Assembly: GCF_041435335.1 (NCBI RefSeq)
Contig: NZ_CP108434.1
Coordinates: 1 to 28,132 of the forward strand
Source: Streptomyces sp. NBC_01283
GTDB lineage: Bacteria > Actinomycetota > Actinomycetes > Streptomycetales > Streptomycetaceae
Length of the DNA stretch: 28,132 nucleotides
Direction of reading: 5' to 3'
Made by a program: the position numbers and the translations under genes. The notes under the pieces were generated by a model, which was not told the DNA's origin, did not search any database, and was given only the letters and a program-made list of their open reading frames with translations. Below, in pieces: positions 7,606 to 15,846 of the stretch (its first letter is position 1; every line of letters begins with the position of its first letter).

Positions 7606-8602
7606 AGATCGTGGTGCGGCTGAATTGCCTGCCAACGGGGCGGAATCGTCTCCGTGGCGCCCGAGGAAGTGGTGCAGCGGGACCGTGAGGCTTCTTCGGC
7701 GCATGCGTGCTCGACCCAAACCCGCTGCGAGGCCGCCGTCGGCGTTCAAGTTCGCGCAGCCATAACCGTCACCCCTGGGCATGGGGGAAGTCATGCCCAG
7801 GGGGCGGTAGCGGTGTCGTTGCGTGTGCGGGAGAGCGTGGAAATCCCGGTCGAGGCCGAAGGCGTCGTGCACCGATGCCACGGCAGACCAAAGCAACGCA
7901 TATGCGCTCGGCGACGGCAACACCCAGCCTGCGGCCTCGACCCTGGATGCAAGCCTGTACGCAACGGTCGCGAGCGGGTCGCGCGCACGCCCTCAACGCC
8001 TGCTCCACCTACAGTGGGTCCTTCGAGAGCCGCCCCACCCGAGCAAGGTCTGATTGGTGTAGCTGCAGGCCCGCAGGCGACCAGGCCAGCGCACACAAGT
8101 CGGTGCCGTCAGAGCCTGGTTGCCACCCTTCCGAGATGGTCCAACTCGCCAGCAACAGACCCCTTTCGGGGGACACATCAGCCGGGGGGGGCGGTCACCT
8201 CAAGTTCCCGCCGCAACAGCCGGGGAGTGAGCCGAACTCGCAGTGACAGCCAAGTTCGGTCCGGCGGAGAATCCGAGTACGCCCTCGCGAAAGGCATGTC
8301 TCCCCTCTCACAAGGACGAGACCAGGGCAGCGTCTGTGCCAGCGGTGGGGCCTTCGCGCGCTACCGCACCACGCCGTCTACCGGACTGCCCCCGCAGACG
8401 TGCGGTCGAGATCCCCCGGCACCTACGATGCGAAGCGCTCAGCGAAAACAATCAGCAGGTCTTGGAGGAAATGAGGCGCTACTGCATCGGGGGGACAATC
8501 CCTCACGAACGAGATCTCGCAGCCATCCTTAGCAGCACACAATGCAGCGGAAGCTGTACACGCGCTCCCGCGTCGTGCGGGCAAAGGAAGGCAGCAGCCC
8601 TG
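7606..8602. other. About 1 kb without a supported gene
   Basis: Long open frames exist on both strands but none has a convincing start or product. On the - strand, roughly 7690-7890 shows GC-biased third positions and a protein-like stretch containing FGLDRDFHALPHTQRHRYRP, possibly a remnant of a lost gene. A perfect 12-bp hairpin lies at 7772-7803. The last 150 bp lead into the gene at 8603. Confidence 0.5.
7772..7803. terminator. Perfect 12-bp stem hairpin
   Basis: Arms CCCCTGGGCATG (7772-7783) and CATGCCCAGGGG (7792-7803) with an 8-nt loop. It lies 167 bp after the deaminase stop and could end that transcript. It works equally on either strand and has no U-run, so a protein-binding palindrome is also possible. 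Confidence 0.45.
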
Positions 8603-9229
8603 ATGTACCCCTATCTAGTCGTCCTGGCGGTCGTTGCCGCGGTGGCTGTAGCCGCTGCCACCGCACCGGCCAGCCGTTCGAAGCGAGCCGCAGGAAGGCG
8701 CGCCTCTCCTATGTCACTGCGCTCGTCAATCGATGCTGAGGCTTTCATCGAGCTGGCACGGTCAGCACAGTCGCGTGCCGAACGCGCCGCTGCAGGCCAT
8801 GAGAGCAAGCGGATGGCCGCCGCAGTGGAACAGGCCGAGACTTCAGCATTCTTGGCAGAAGAAGAAAGGGACCCACGCTTGGCTGCTGAGGCGTACACCG
8901 ACACGGCTCTCTCGGCTTACATCACCTCAGCGCTCGCCCACAATAAAACCTTCCTGGGGCAGTGGGCCATCAGAGCCTCCAGCCGGGCTTATGTGGCAGC
9001 TGTATGCGCCGATAATCATCCATGCGAGCGGTGCTACTGGAAGGCTTCCAGAGCAGAGGAGGCCGCAGTGGGCTGGATCGAGCGGATCCGGCCCTTTGTG
9101 CGCACTGAAAGCGAGAGGACGGGTGAGGCTCCAACGGTTTTGACGACGGTGCGTGCTTCTGACACAAGGGCGCCGGGTTTCGCGGACACGCTAGACCGAG
9201 TTCATCTGGAAAGCCGAGCAGAGGAATAG
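8603..9229 (+). CDS. Membrane-anchored hypothetical protein
   Basis: A 208-residue protein with one N-terminal hydrophobic segment (residues about 3-22, LVVLAVVAAVAVAAA) followed by a basic stretch (SRSKRAAGRR) and an Ala/Glu-rich, mostly helical domain. A single WK...EEAAVGW segment and a CERCYW motif lie near residues 145-155. ATG 8603 was chosen because AAGGAAGG precedes it and the hydrophobic segment then starts the protein; the frame is open for 360 bp further upstream without a better signal. The basic side suggests the C-terminal domain is cytoplasmic. It sits 135 bp before the LCP gene in the same direction and might be co-transcribed. No family recognised. Confidence 0.6.
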   Translation: MYPYLVVLAVVAAVAVAAATAPASRSKRAAGRRASPMSLRSSIDAEAFIELARSAQSRAERAAAGHESKRMAAAVEQAETSAFLAEEERDPRLAAEAYTDTALSAYITSALAHNKTFLGQWAIRASSRAYVAAVCADNHPCERCYWKASRAEEAAVGWIERIRPFVRTESERTGEAPTVLTTVRASDTRAPGFADTLDRVHLESRAEE

Positions 9230-9364
9230 ACAGATGCGATTCTTGCGGTTCGGTCAGTGTGCCACCGAGGACCATCACTACCGGCAACTCCCCATCCACA
9301 CAGCTAGCAGAGGCTGCAGCCGTTGAGGGAAGAAACTCGCCATCCAATCGAAAAGGAGGGCCCC

Positions 9365-10426
9365 GTGGCCAAAAGTCCGATGGCCATCCGGTTCGCGCGC
9401 GGAGCGAAAGGGCTCCCCGTTTCCCGCTTCCTCAAGATCGTCGCTATTGTGGCTGCACTGCTTCTCTTGAGCACAGTGGCCATTAGCTGGTTAATCTATG
9501 CACAGCTCGACAACAACACCCGCACCGATGAGGCGACTCAGCGCGCGCTCGATGCCGATCACGGCGCACGGCCCACGGCGGCAGCAGGCAAAGCCCAGAA
9601 CATCCTGCTGCTCGGCACCGACAGCGAAGCCGGATTGGGCAGCACACGAGCGGATACGACGATCTTGTTGCATCTGGCAGCCAACCGGCGTAGTGCCTCA
9701 ATGACAAGCGTGCCGCGCGACCTCATGGTGGATATCCCTGCCTGCCTGCGACCCGAAGGGGGCCGCAGCCGCGCACAACACGCGCAGTTCAACTGGGCTT
9801 ACCAGTTCGGTGGCGCAGCCTGCACCATCCGCACGTTTGAAGACCTCACGGGCATCCGGATCGACCACCATCTCGTGGCCGACTTCTCCGGCTTCATCAA
9901 CGTCGTGGACGCGGTCGGCGGTGTGGAGGTCGACGTAGCAGAACGGGTGCGCCAGTCCCGGTACGGCATCACGCTGCGGCCAGGACGGCAGACGGTGAAT
10001 GGAAAGGAGGCTCTTACCTTCGTCCGCGCCCGGCTGGGCGTCAGCGATGGCAGTGATCTCCAACGCGTTGAACGGCAAAAGCAGTTCATGCATCAGCTCT
10101 TGGCCAAGATCAGCTCCAGCGGAACGCTCTACAATCCGACACGTCTATACCCCGTGCTGGACGCAGTCACCTCGAGTCTAGTGGCCGATTCAGGACTCGA
10201 CTCACCGGCTGAGCTGTACTCCCTCGTCAACACCGCGCGAATGATTCCGCCCGACCGGGTACGCGCCGTCACCGTCCCCAGCGTTGAGGACCCTGATCAC
10301 TGGGGTCGCTACGTAACCGTCAAGAGGCAGGCGAAGGCTCTGTTCAAGTCATTACGCCGGGATACCGCTCTACCCAAGCACCTCTACAACGCCTACCGCC
10401 CAGACGGCCGCGTAGCCGACGAATGA
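9365..10426 (+). CDS. LytR-CpsA-Psr (LCP) family cell-wall glycopolymer ligase
   Basis: A 353-residue membrane-anchored protein. A transmembrane helix spans residues about 22-45. The extracytoplasmic LCP domain follows: NILLLGTDS (79-87), the Arg95-Ala-Asp97 phosphate-binding motif, TSVPRD (114-119), DFSGFINVVDAVGGVEV (173-189), and the VRAR segment (220-223) followed by DLQRVERQKQF. These are the residues that in the family bind polyprenyl-pyrophosphate-linked polymers and transfer them to peptidoglycan. GTG 9365 is preferred because AAGGAGGG lies five bases upstream; an in-frame TTG at 9323 has no such signal. It probably anchors a teichoic acid or similar glycopolymer, perhaps the one made by the TagF-like cluster 2.7 kb upstream. 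Confidence 0.93.
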   Translation: MAKSPMAIRFARGAKGLPVSRFLKIVAIVAALLLLSTVAISWLIYAQLDNNTRTDEATQRALDADHGARPTAAAGKAQNILLLGTDSEAGLGSTRADTTILLHLAANRRSASMTSVPRDLMVDIPACLRPEGGRSRAQHAQFNWAYQFGGAACTIRTFEDLTGIRIDHHLVADFSGFINVVDAVGGVEVDVAERVRQSRYGITLRPGRQTVNGKEALTFVRARLGVSDGSDLQRVERQKQFMHQLLAKISSSGTLYNPTRLYPVLDAVTSSLVADSGLDSPAELYSLVNTARMIPPDRVRAVTVPSVEDPDHWGRYVTVKRQAKALFKSLRRDTALPKHLYNAYRPDGRVADE

Positions 10427-10714
10427 CGACCAGGGTCGTTGACAGGCCACGGGAATTGAGTGCACCTCCGCGACCTGGGTTGGATGAGCGGTGCGATCCG
10501 ACCGCCAGGGAGAAGACCTGCGCCAGTTGGCGAGCTCGTTTCACGCCGCAAGCCTTGACGTTGAAGGCGCGGGCCAGGGTGACGTGAGCCCTGGACGACT
10601 GGACAGGTAGCCCCGTGCGGTCGGCCAATGATCCATCGGATGGGGTCCGCCACGCTGTCCCGCTGGCGGGCCACTCGTCTGGAGCAACCGACCGTAGACG
10701 AGGGAGACTCCGCC
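10427..10714. other. Gene-free gap, possible - strand coding remnant
   Basis: No supported gene. On the - strand around 10470-10600 a frame with strongly GC-biased third positions encodes a protein-like stretch (LARAFNVKACGVKRARQLAQ). It has no start signal and no recognised family, and it lies directly downstream of the XRE-like gene, so it may be a decayed neighbour. Confidence 0.35.
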
Positions 10715-11080
10715 CTACCTTGCGGTGGATGAACCAGATGGCAACGGCTCTGCGGATGTCGGATGGCCGGGGTGAGGTTGGCCGGCGATCGGCACGGCGG
10801 GTTTCGAATTGTCCGGAGCATCCTTCGAAGCCACGGCCGTTGGCCGTGGCTCGCTGCGGGCCTCGTTCTGAGTCGACAGGAGTAGGTCGCTCGGAGTGCA
10901 GGTCAAGACTGCACACAGCACCTCAAGATCATCCAGTCGGATAGTGGTCGGAGTCTTGGACCAGAGCATCGACATCTTGCCCGTACTGATCTCCAGCCCG
11001 GCTTCGGCCAGTAGGTGACGCAACTTGCTGGCTTGCCAAATCCCGGCCTCTGCCGCCTTCATACGTAAATTCCACTGCAC
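10715..11080 (-). CDS. XRE/Cro-type helix-turn-helix transcriptional regulator
   Basis: A 121-residue protein. Residues 1-70 form a small HTH domain of the Cro/C1 type: MQWNLRMKAAEAGIWQASKL, then LLAEAGLEISTGKMSMLW, TIRLDDLEVLCAVLTCTPSDLL. The C-terminal 50 residues are Pro/Ser/Ala-rich. The GTG start (codon at 11080-11078) has GGAAGGAA about six bases upstream. In actinobacteria, regulators of this short type are often found beside recombinases in mobile elements. Here the upstream - strand sequence holds only broken reading frames, which suggests the partner genes have decayed. It likely binds DNA as a repressor; targets are unknown. Confidence 0.8.
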   Translation of the reverse strand: MQWNLRMKAAEAGIWQASKLRHLLAEAGLEISTGKMSMLWSKTPTTIRLDDLEVLCAVLTCTPSDLLLSTQNEARSEPRPTAVASKDAPDNSKPAVPIAGQPHPGHPTSAEPLPSGSSTAR

Positions 11081-11082
11081 TG

Positions 11083-11560
11083 TGGGTTCCTTCCGCTCTG
11101 TCCGCAAACGCTGCACGGTTGCGGTAGTTGGGCTGTATCCACTCGTTGCCGATGAGCCGACTCGACACCTAAGTCGTCGATGGCCGCGGCGCCTGAGCTG
11201 GCCCTGAAGCACGGCACGGACAGCTGTGCGCGTACACCGCCGAGGCGCAGTAACGACGCAGGGCCATGGGGGCCAGCAGGCCATTCCCGGTCGGTCGCCC
11301 CTCGCTGCCACCGCAGCATCGGCGTTGGACAGCCGACGGCTGGTTGCATGGGCAGGTTCTCCACCCTTTTCACGGGTTTCGGTGGCAAGCCGGCCTGGGA
11401 CAGAATTTTCTGGCTGGGGGTTGGGCGTATCGATCGGCTGCGTCATCACAGGGACCCGGTCAGCGCGTGGCGATCGCGGTGGTAGCGGCTGCCCGCGAAG
11501 TCGCGGAGCGGGCGATCGCCCATGCCGAGAAGGTCGAGGTATCGGATCCTCACGCTCTGC
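11083..11560 (-). pseudogene. Possible remnants of two genes upstream of the XRE-like regulator
   Basis: Read on the - strand, about 11560-11446 has strong GC bias at third positions and ends at TGA. A second frame starts within a few bases of that stop, as in a coupled operon. After about 180 bp its coding character moves to another frame (segment APMALRRYCAS) and stops come before the regulator's GTG. I cannot name the original products. Position before a mobile-element-type regulator makes a recombinase accessory gene possible, but this is inference. Confidence 0.3.
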
Positions 11561-12169
11561 CGGCGGCGCCGCAGCACAAGATGGCAGGCGGTGGCCTGCA
11601 TACCCTGGGCAGCGGTGGTCGGAACCGCGGACTGTCTGCGACTACTTGGCAGATGAACCAAATCGCGCTGTCCACCGGCTCGGCGGCCGCCCTGGCAGGG
11701 TGGGCGAGGGTCTTTGGCTCGAAGCTCTGACAAGCCCCCAAGACCGTAGTCCTCTCTGCATAGGAGCCAGATCGGCCTCCCGTCCTCCCGACGAAGGCAG
11801 GGAGTTAAGCCACGCCGTAGATCAAGTTCAGTAGATACCGTCAAACCCGACGCTGGCGCGGATCATTTAGATAGCTGAGATAAAACCTGCATCATTGGCC
11901 AATGGCCACAGTTCACCTCAGACCTTCAGATATCAACTCACGGCACGCTCTGGGCTGCCGATTCACTCATCCGGCGTAACCATCCGCCAGGACCGGCCCA
12001 TTCCCCACCTGAACGCCCGAGTTGAGCCGAGCGAGCAACCCACCGGGCGCGACTCCCGCTTGCCAGACTGCGATACGTCAAACGAAGGCGGCTCCTGCCA
12101 GGCAAACGAGGGAAGACTTTCCCGGTGCCTGCCGGAGCGACATAACGCGGCACATTGAAGGCCAATTCA

Positions 12170-12260
12170 GGTAGCAAAACGTCACGTACACAAACAGACA
12201 TATGAACAAATAGCGGCTATATCTTTCCATTTCAGACATGAGTGTAGGTAGCGCGTTGTT
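12170..12260 (+). promoter_or_regulatory. AT-rich leader, probable promoter region of the anti-sigma-type ATPase gene
   Basis: A markedly AT-rich stretch in GC-rich DNA, containing TATGAACAAATAG and GGCTATATC, 130-220 bp before the supported start at 12387. No standard -35/-10 pair can be assigned with confidence, so the call rests on composition and position. Confidence 0.25.
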
Positions 12261-12386
12261 ATGATTCCATTACCGTGGGCCGCATCGACCTCCATCCGTG
12301 CACACCACGGCGCCGTCGAACCGATGCACTTCACGCCCTCCAGGCAGGGAGCGGCACCAATCAGTCTTTCACCGCGAGGCACTCGA

Positions 12387-12800
12387 ATGGTTTTACGAAC
12401 ATCTCCTCAGTGGCACGACCAGACAGTTCCGGCCGTACCTGAGTCTGTCCGGCTTGTGCGATACACAACAGCACTGGCCCTGACCGCATTCGGTGTCATC
12501 CCCGGCAGCCCAATTGCGGACGCGATACTGCTGAGCGTCAGCGAGCTGGTCTCGAACGCGGTCCGCCACGCCGCCGACTGTTCGCCCGAGATCGGCGTCA
12601 AGCTGACGGTCACCGGAAGGTGCCTAACCGTCGCCGTGGCCGACACCCATCCGACCTTCCCCAGCCTCTCCGAAGAGAGCATGGGCTCCGGCCTGCAGAC
12701 GATCTTCGAGCTAGCCGCTCGACACAGCGGCATGGTGAGCGTCGAGCCGGTCCCAATCGGAAACGGCAAGACCATCTTCGTATCGTTTCCTTTCGGTTGA
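12387..12800 (+). CDS. ATP-binding anti-sigma-type regulator (HATPase_c, RsbW/SpoIIAB-like)
   Basis: A 137-residue GHKL-fold protein. The N box is SELVSNAVRHA (Glu53, Asn57), the G1 region is VAVADTHPT (Asp86), and the G2 box is MGSGLQTI (99-106) followed by a closing strand FVSFPFG. Length and motif order match the many stand-alone Streptomyces kinases related to SpoIIAB/RsbW, which bind sigma factors and phosphorylate anti-anti-sigma proteins. The G1 box lacks the usual DxGxG glycines, so ATP binding may be weaker. ATG 12387 is preferred because GAGG lies seven bases upstream; the frame is also open back to ATG 12261 without a good signal. No sigma factor or STAS-domain partner is nearby. 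Confidence 0.82.
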   Translation: MVLRTSPQWHDQTVPAVPESVRLVRYTTALALTAFGVIPGSPIADAILLSVSELVSNAVRHAADCSPEIGVKLTVTGRCLTVAVADTHPTFPSLSEESMGSGLQTIFELAARHSGMVSVEPVPIGNGKTIFVSFPFG

Positions 12801-13409
12801 TCGACCAGATCGATCATTCGGCGCGCCAAGCATGTATGTGTCTTTTGCGACGTCTCTTGGCAGGCTGCCCAAAAAAGGGCCGCCCAACGTGGCTCAGCCG
12901 AGTTGCACGCGGACAGGAAGCCTCGAGGTTTCATAAGCCCTGGTCGTGCATCAGCGCCGACCAGGGGGGTGAACAGGTCCAGTACTCGGGGATCGATCCG
13001 TCACTCAACAGGTAGCTGATGTCGGCTCGACGCCCGTCGGGGCCCCCGAGTTGCGACCTGCAACCGGCAGCGCTCAGCGACTCGACATGCATCAGACCCC
13101 GTTTCGCTGACCACGACGCCTCGGCGTGATCAGCTGAAGTTGCGTCCCTCCGCATCATCCCCTGTGCTGGCGTCCTGGGCTCCAGCGACGGTGCCGTGAT
13201 CGCCCTCGGGACCGATGACCGCCCCGCCGACTCCGGCCCGGCGCCCCGCGACTCACCGTAAGCCAGCAGTAATCTACGGCGGCCCCCGCAGCGATCCAAC
13301 ACGGTCCCGGCAAAGGGCGAAAGCTTGATGTTGTTCAGCATCCGGCACCCTACGAGGCCGCCGGCCTGTCTGCGAACGCAGATGCCCGCAGGACGGGCTG
13401 TCTTTCTTC
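12801..13409. other. Gene-free stretch left of the IS630 element
   Basis: About 600 bp with long but unconvincing open frames on the - strand, lacking starts or recognisable products. Nothing else is visible until the TA target site at 13410-13411. Confidence 0.5.
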
Positions 13410-13411
13410 TA

Positions 13412-13440
13412 CTGAGCTTTCGGGCATGGTGTCGTGGAGG
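13412..13440 (+). repeat. IS630-family left terminal inverted repeat
   Basis: Starts CTGAGCTTTCGG directly after TA 13410-13411. Twenty-five of 29 positions match the reverse complement of the right end; mismatches fall at positions 13, 15, 16 and 26. Confidence 0.92.
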
Positions 13441-13642
13441 GCTGACGTGAGCTGATCGTTGCGGTATGCCCGAAGCATGAGGTATCCGCAGGGCGGTGGA
13501 TTGACCGACGAACGGCGGACATTTCGCGAGGGCATCCGCATGGAGGCAGTCGAGATGTTCGCCGCTGGCCAGGACAACATGATGGTGGCAAAGCAGCTGC
13601 GGGTCAGCGTGCGGTCCGTGCAGCGTTGGCGCCGGGCCTGGC

Positions 13643-13671
13643 GGCACGGTGGCACGGTGGCACGGTGGCAC
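13643..13671 (+). repeat. Tandem 8-bp repeat (GGCACGGT, 3.6 copies) inside the transposase
   Basis: Three full units (13643-13650, 13651-13658, 13659-13666) plus GGCAC. Because the unit is not a multiple of three, gain or loss of one copy switches the reading frame. With one copy fewer the upstream HTH frame runs straight into the downstream frame (protein RHGGTVALRSWG). Confidence 0.9.
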
Positions 13672-14537
13672 TTCGCTCCTGGGGGTCGGCGGCACATCCC
13701 AAGCTGAGCAAGGCCCTGTTCGCCGTGCTGGAACAGGAGCTGGCCAAGGGGCCACTCGCGCACGGCTGGCCGGACCAGACCTGGACCCTGGCAAGGATCA
13801 AGACATTGATCGGGCGCCGGTTCCACAAGTCCCTTGCGCTGTCGACCATCATGGAGATGCTCCGCAGCCACGGACACAGCCATCAGGTCCCCGCCCGGCG
13901 TGCTGTGGAGCGTGATGAGGAGAAGGTTGCCGGCTGGGTGAAGGACACGTGGCCGCAGGTGGAAGCACCGCGGCTGCGCTCGGGGCCTTCATCGTCTTTG
14001 AGGACGAGGCCGGATTCTCGATGACGCCGCCCACCTCCCGCACCTGGGCCCGACGCGGGCACACACCCGCGATCCGGGTACGAGGACGCTCCCAGCGCCG
14101 CTTCTCCATAGCGGCCCTGACCTGCTACAAACCCGGCGAACGTTCCCGGCTGATCTTCAGACCCAAACGGCACCCGGACCACAAAAATGGTGGCCGGCGC
14201 AGCTTCACTTGGACCGACTACCGCGACCTCCTGATCGCCGCCCACCGACAACTCGGTGCCCCGCTCGTGCTCATCTGGGACAACCTGAACGTGCACCGTG
14301 ATGCTCGGCTCCGCACCTTCATTGCCTCATGCGACTGGATCGTCTCCTTCCAACTGCCGCCGTATGCACCCGACCTCAACCCCGTCGAAGGCATCTGGTC
14401 ACTGGTCCGCCGCGCAGGCCAGAACAACATCGCCTTCACCGACCCGGACCACCTGATGTGCGTCCTGCGGCGGACTCTCCGAGCAACCCAATACCGCAGC
14501 GACGTCATCGACGGATGCCTCGGCGCAACCGGACTCA

Positions 14538-14566
14538 CCTTCACGACACCCAGACCGAAAGCTCAG
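14538..14566 (-). repeat. IS630-family right terminal inverted repeat
   Basis: Reads CTGAGCTTTCGG from the right end inward and is followed outside by TA 14567-14568. It overlaps the last codons of the transposase. Confidence 0.92.
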
Positions 14567-14882
14567 TAACGTCGCCGTCGCCCGCCGCCGCATCACGCGC
14601 ACCCCTGGGACCGCCGGACGATGTCACCAGCCCATCAGTGTGACGGCGCCGAGCCCACAGCCACGTATTCAGCCAACCGAACTGACCTCACCGCAAACAA
14701 GTACCCTTGCTGACTCAATGTCAGCTATCACGTGAATGCCGACCCTCGCGTTAAGCATGACGCGCCTGGTCCGCTTGCCTAATCCGGTCGCGGATTGCCA
14801 CGTCCTCAGACCCGCTCGAGCAACGTCACTGCTCAGGCCAGGTTTGCTCGGTATCGACGGGCCTCTGGAGCACGGCCGGGAC

Positions 14883-14907
14883 CAGATACCTTCTCTATCA
14901 GTATCTG
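14883..14907. repeat. Short inverted repeat
   Basis: Perfect 7-bp arms CAGATAC and GTATCTG around an 11-nt AT-rich loop in a gene-free stretch. It could be an operator or a weak hairpin; no adjacent gene decides this. Confidence 0.3.
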
Positions 14908-14999
14908 AAAACTTGACCCTTGCGATGTTTGCACTGCGCCTACTGCCGCCTTCTCGGGCGGAGTGCAGAAGTAGATTGGTAACCCTGCTCGCAACCCAT

Positions 15000-15017
15000 C
15001 GTTAAACGCATTAAACG
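15000..15017. repeat. Tandem TTAAACG-type 9-mers
   Basis: CGTTAAACG is followed directly by CATTAAACG, differing at two positions, in a gene-free stretch. It may be a protein-binding site. It is short, so chance cannot be excluded. Confidence 0.25.
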
Positions 15018-15633
15018 GGTTTTCTAGCTGTCGACACTCCCCCACCCCCAGCACCCCCCGTTAAATCTTCACTCCACCAGCAAATGGATATACGGGCGAC
15101 TACTGAGGGGTTTTGAATTTGAGTCAAAGACGAACCTGTCAATTCGAACGACTGTTCAGCGCCACCTCGACGCCGACCCACCCACGCTGAATGAATACGG
15201 AAGCATTCATTCCCGTTTCGCCCCCTACAGCAGTGGGGCGATCCGAAGCGGACTACTTGATCCACAGCCATCCGATGGACCCACCATGGCGAAACACCCT
15301 GACGGACGGGCAAGAAGGGGTAAGCCAGACGCTTTTCGAGTCGCCTCAATCAGCCTGCCGTGGCTCTTGACGAGCCCCTGGGCCGCGCTCCCTACGCCAG
15401 CCCAGGCCTCGCAGTGCGCGGGACTACTACAGCCTGTCAGCGAGCAGCCGCGACTGCCGGGGGACGTTGAGCGACCGGAAATGCGCGCTTCCTCATCCCT
15501 AGCTTCAGCAGAATCCACAAGGGCGTTTAGGAAATCGTCCGCCTTTGCGGAGAGGCAACTGGATAGCCGTTCATTTCAATTAATGCAATTCCATTTCATG
15601 CCACTGATCACCCAATCCGCAAGGGGAACAAAA

Positions 15634-15846
15634 GTGAAACGTTCTCATTATCCAACGGAACAACAGGTGCGCGAAGCTCTGCGCCAACAGCAAGACCGAG
15701 CCCGCGTCAGCGGCCGACAGCCCAGCACGTTGGCTCTTGCCCGTCATTTCGGCCTGCCGAATACGAGTTTTCGACGTGCCTTTCCCGATATTGCACACGA
15801 GGTCTCTCGGGCCCGTAACGGCAACACTGACGTGAATGCGACTTGA
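15634..15846 (+). CDS. Small helix-turn-helix protein
   Basis: A 70-residue basic protein starting at GTG with AAGGGG seven to eight bases upstream. Residues 1-60 fit a compact HTH: YPTEQQVREALRQQQDRA, then STLALARHFGLPNTSFRRAFPDIAHEVSRA, where LALARHFGLPNTSFRRAF is the likely turn and recognition helix. It resembles small Streptomyces HTH proteins that I associate with mobile and accessory regions, though I cannot name a family. The frame is open upstream for 350 bp, but only this start has a ribosome binding site. No partner gene is adjacent. Confidence 0.68.
   Translation: MKRSHYPTEQQVREALRQQQDRARVSGRQPSTLALARHFGLPNTSFRRAFPDIAHEVSRARNGNTDVNAT

Larger units (their letters stand above)
11081..12386. 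other. 1.3-kb gap with decayed - strand reading frames and an AT-rich leader
   Basis: No intact gene. On the - strand a GC-biased stretch ends at a stop codon at 11446-11448 (protein-like end including DLLGMGDRPLRDFAGSRYH). It is followed directly by a frame beginning with GTG-ATG near 11449 (MTQPIDTPNPQPENSVPG) that loses coding character after about 60 codons and continues in other frames. This looks like two genes broken by indels, upstream of the XRE-like gene. The last 200 bp are AT-rich and probably hold the promoter of the gene at 12387. Confidence 0.4.
13412..14566 (+). mobile_element. Complete IS630-family insertion sequence with TA target duplication
   Basis: A 1155-bp element. Its ends begin CTGAGCTTTCGG on both sides in inverted orientation. 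The inverted repeats match at 25 of 29 positions (13412-13440 against 14538-14566). Directly outside lie TA dinucleotides at 13410-13411 and 14567-14568, the target duplication expected for the IS630/Tc1-mariner superfamily. The element carries one transposase gene in the + direction. The transposase is disrupted (see its entry), so the copy is probably not autonomous now, although its ends look intact enough to be moved by a related transposase. Confidence 0.93.
13477..14569 (+). pseudogene. IS630-family transposase, broken by an 8-bp repeat expansion and a -1 frame change
   Basis: Three frames together give a full-length transposase. The first (from ATG 13477) holds an N-terminal HTH (residues about 15-60, ending SVRSVQRWRRAW). 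The second (about 13672-13950) holds the winged-helix part (GWPDQTWTLARIKTLIG, VPARRAVERDEEK). The third (13949-14569) holds the DDE catalytic core: FEDEAGF, IWDNLNVH and PPYAPDLNPVEGIWSLV supply the three acidic residues. The first break lies exactly at 3.6 copies of the 8-mer GGCACGGT (13643-13671), and removing one unit joins frames one and two. The second change is -1 between about 13919 and 14021. Streptomyces IS630 elements are often split there, perhaps by programmed frameshifting, but I see no classic slippery heptamer. The stop codon TAA uses the flanking TA duplication. Confidence 0.88.
14570..15633. other. 1.06-kb gene-free stretch with small repeats
   Basis: No supported gene. A 7-bp hairpin, CAGATAC/GTATCTG, lies at 14883-14907. 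At 15000-15017 two copies of a TTAAACG-containing 9-mer lie in tandem, and a related GTTAAA occurs near 15060. The last 60 bp before the gene at 15634 are AT-rich and probably contain its promoter. Frames that run through 15286-15633 have no start signal and atypical composition. Confidence 0.45.

Noticed and set aside
7654..8532. 292-codon + strand frame
   Set aside because: Composition is not protein-like, no ribosome binding site is present, and the GC bias in the first part favours the opposite strand.
8243..8602. N-terminal extension of the membrane-anchored protein
   Set aside because: The open frame continues upstream, but the ribosome binding site and the hydrophobic segment both point to ATG 8603, and the extension is not protein-like.
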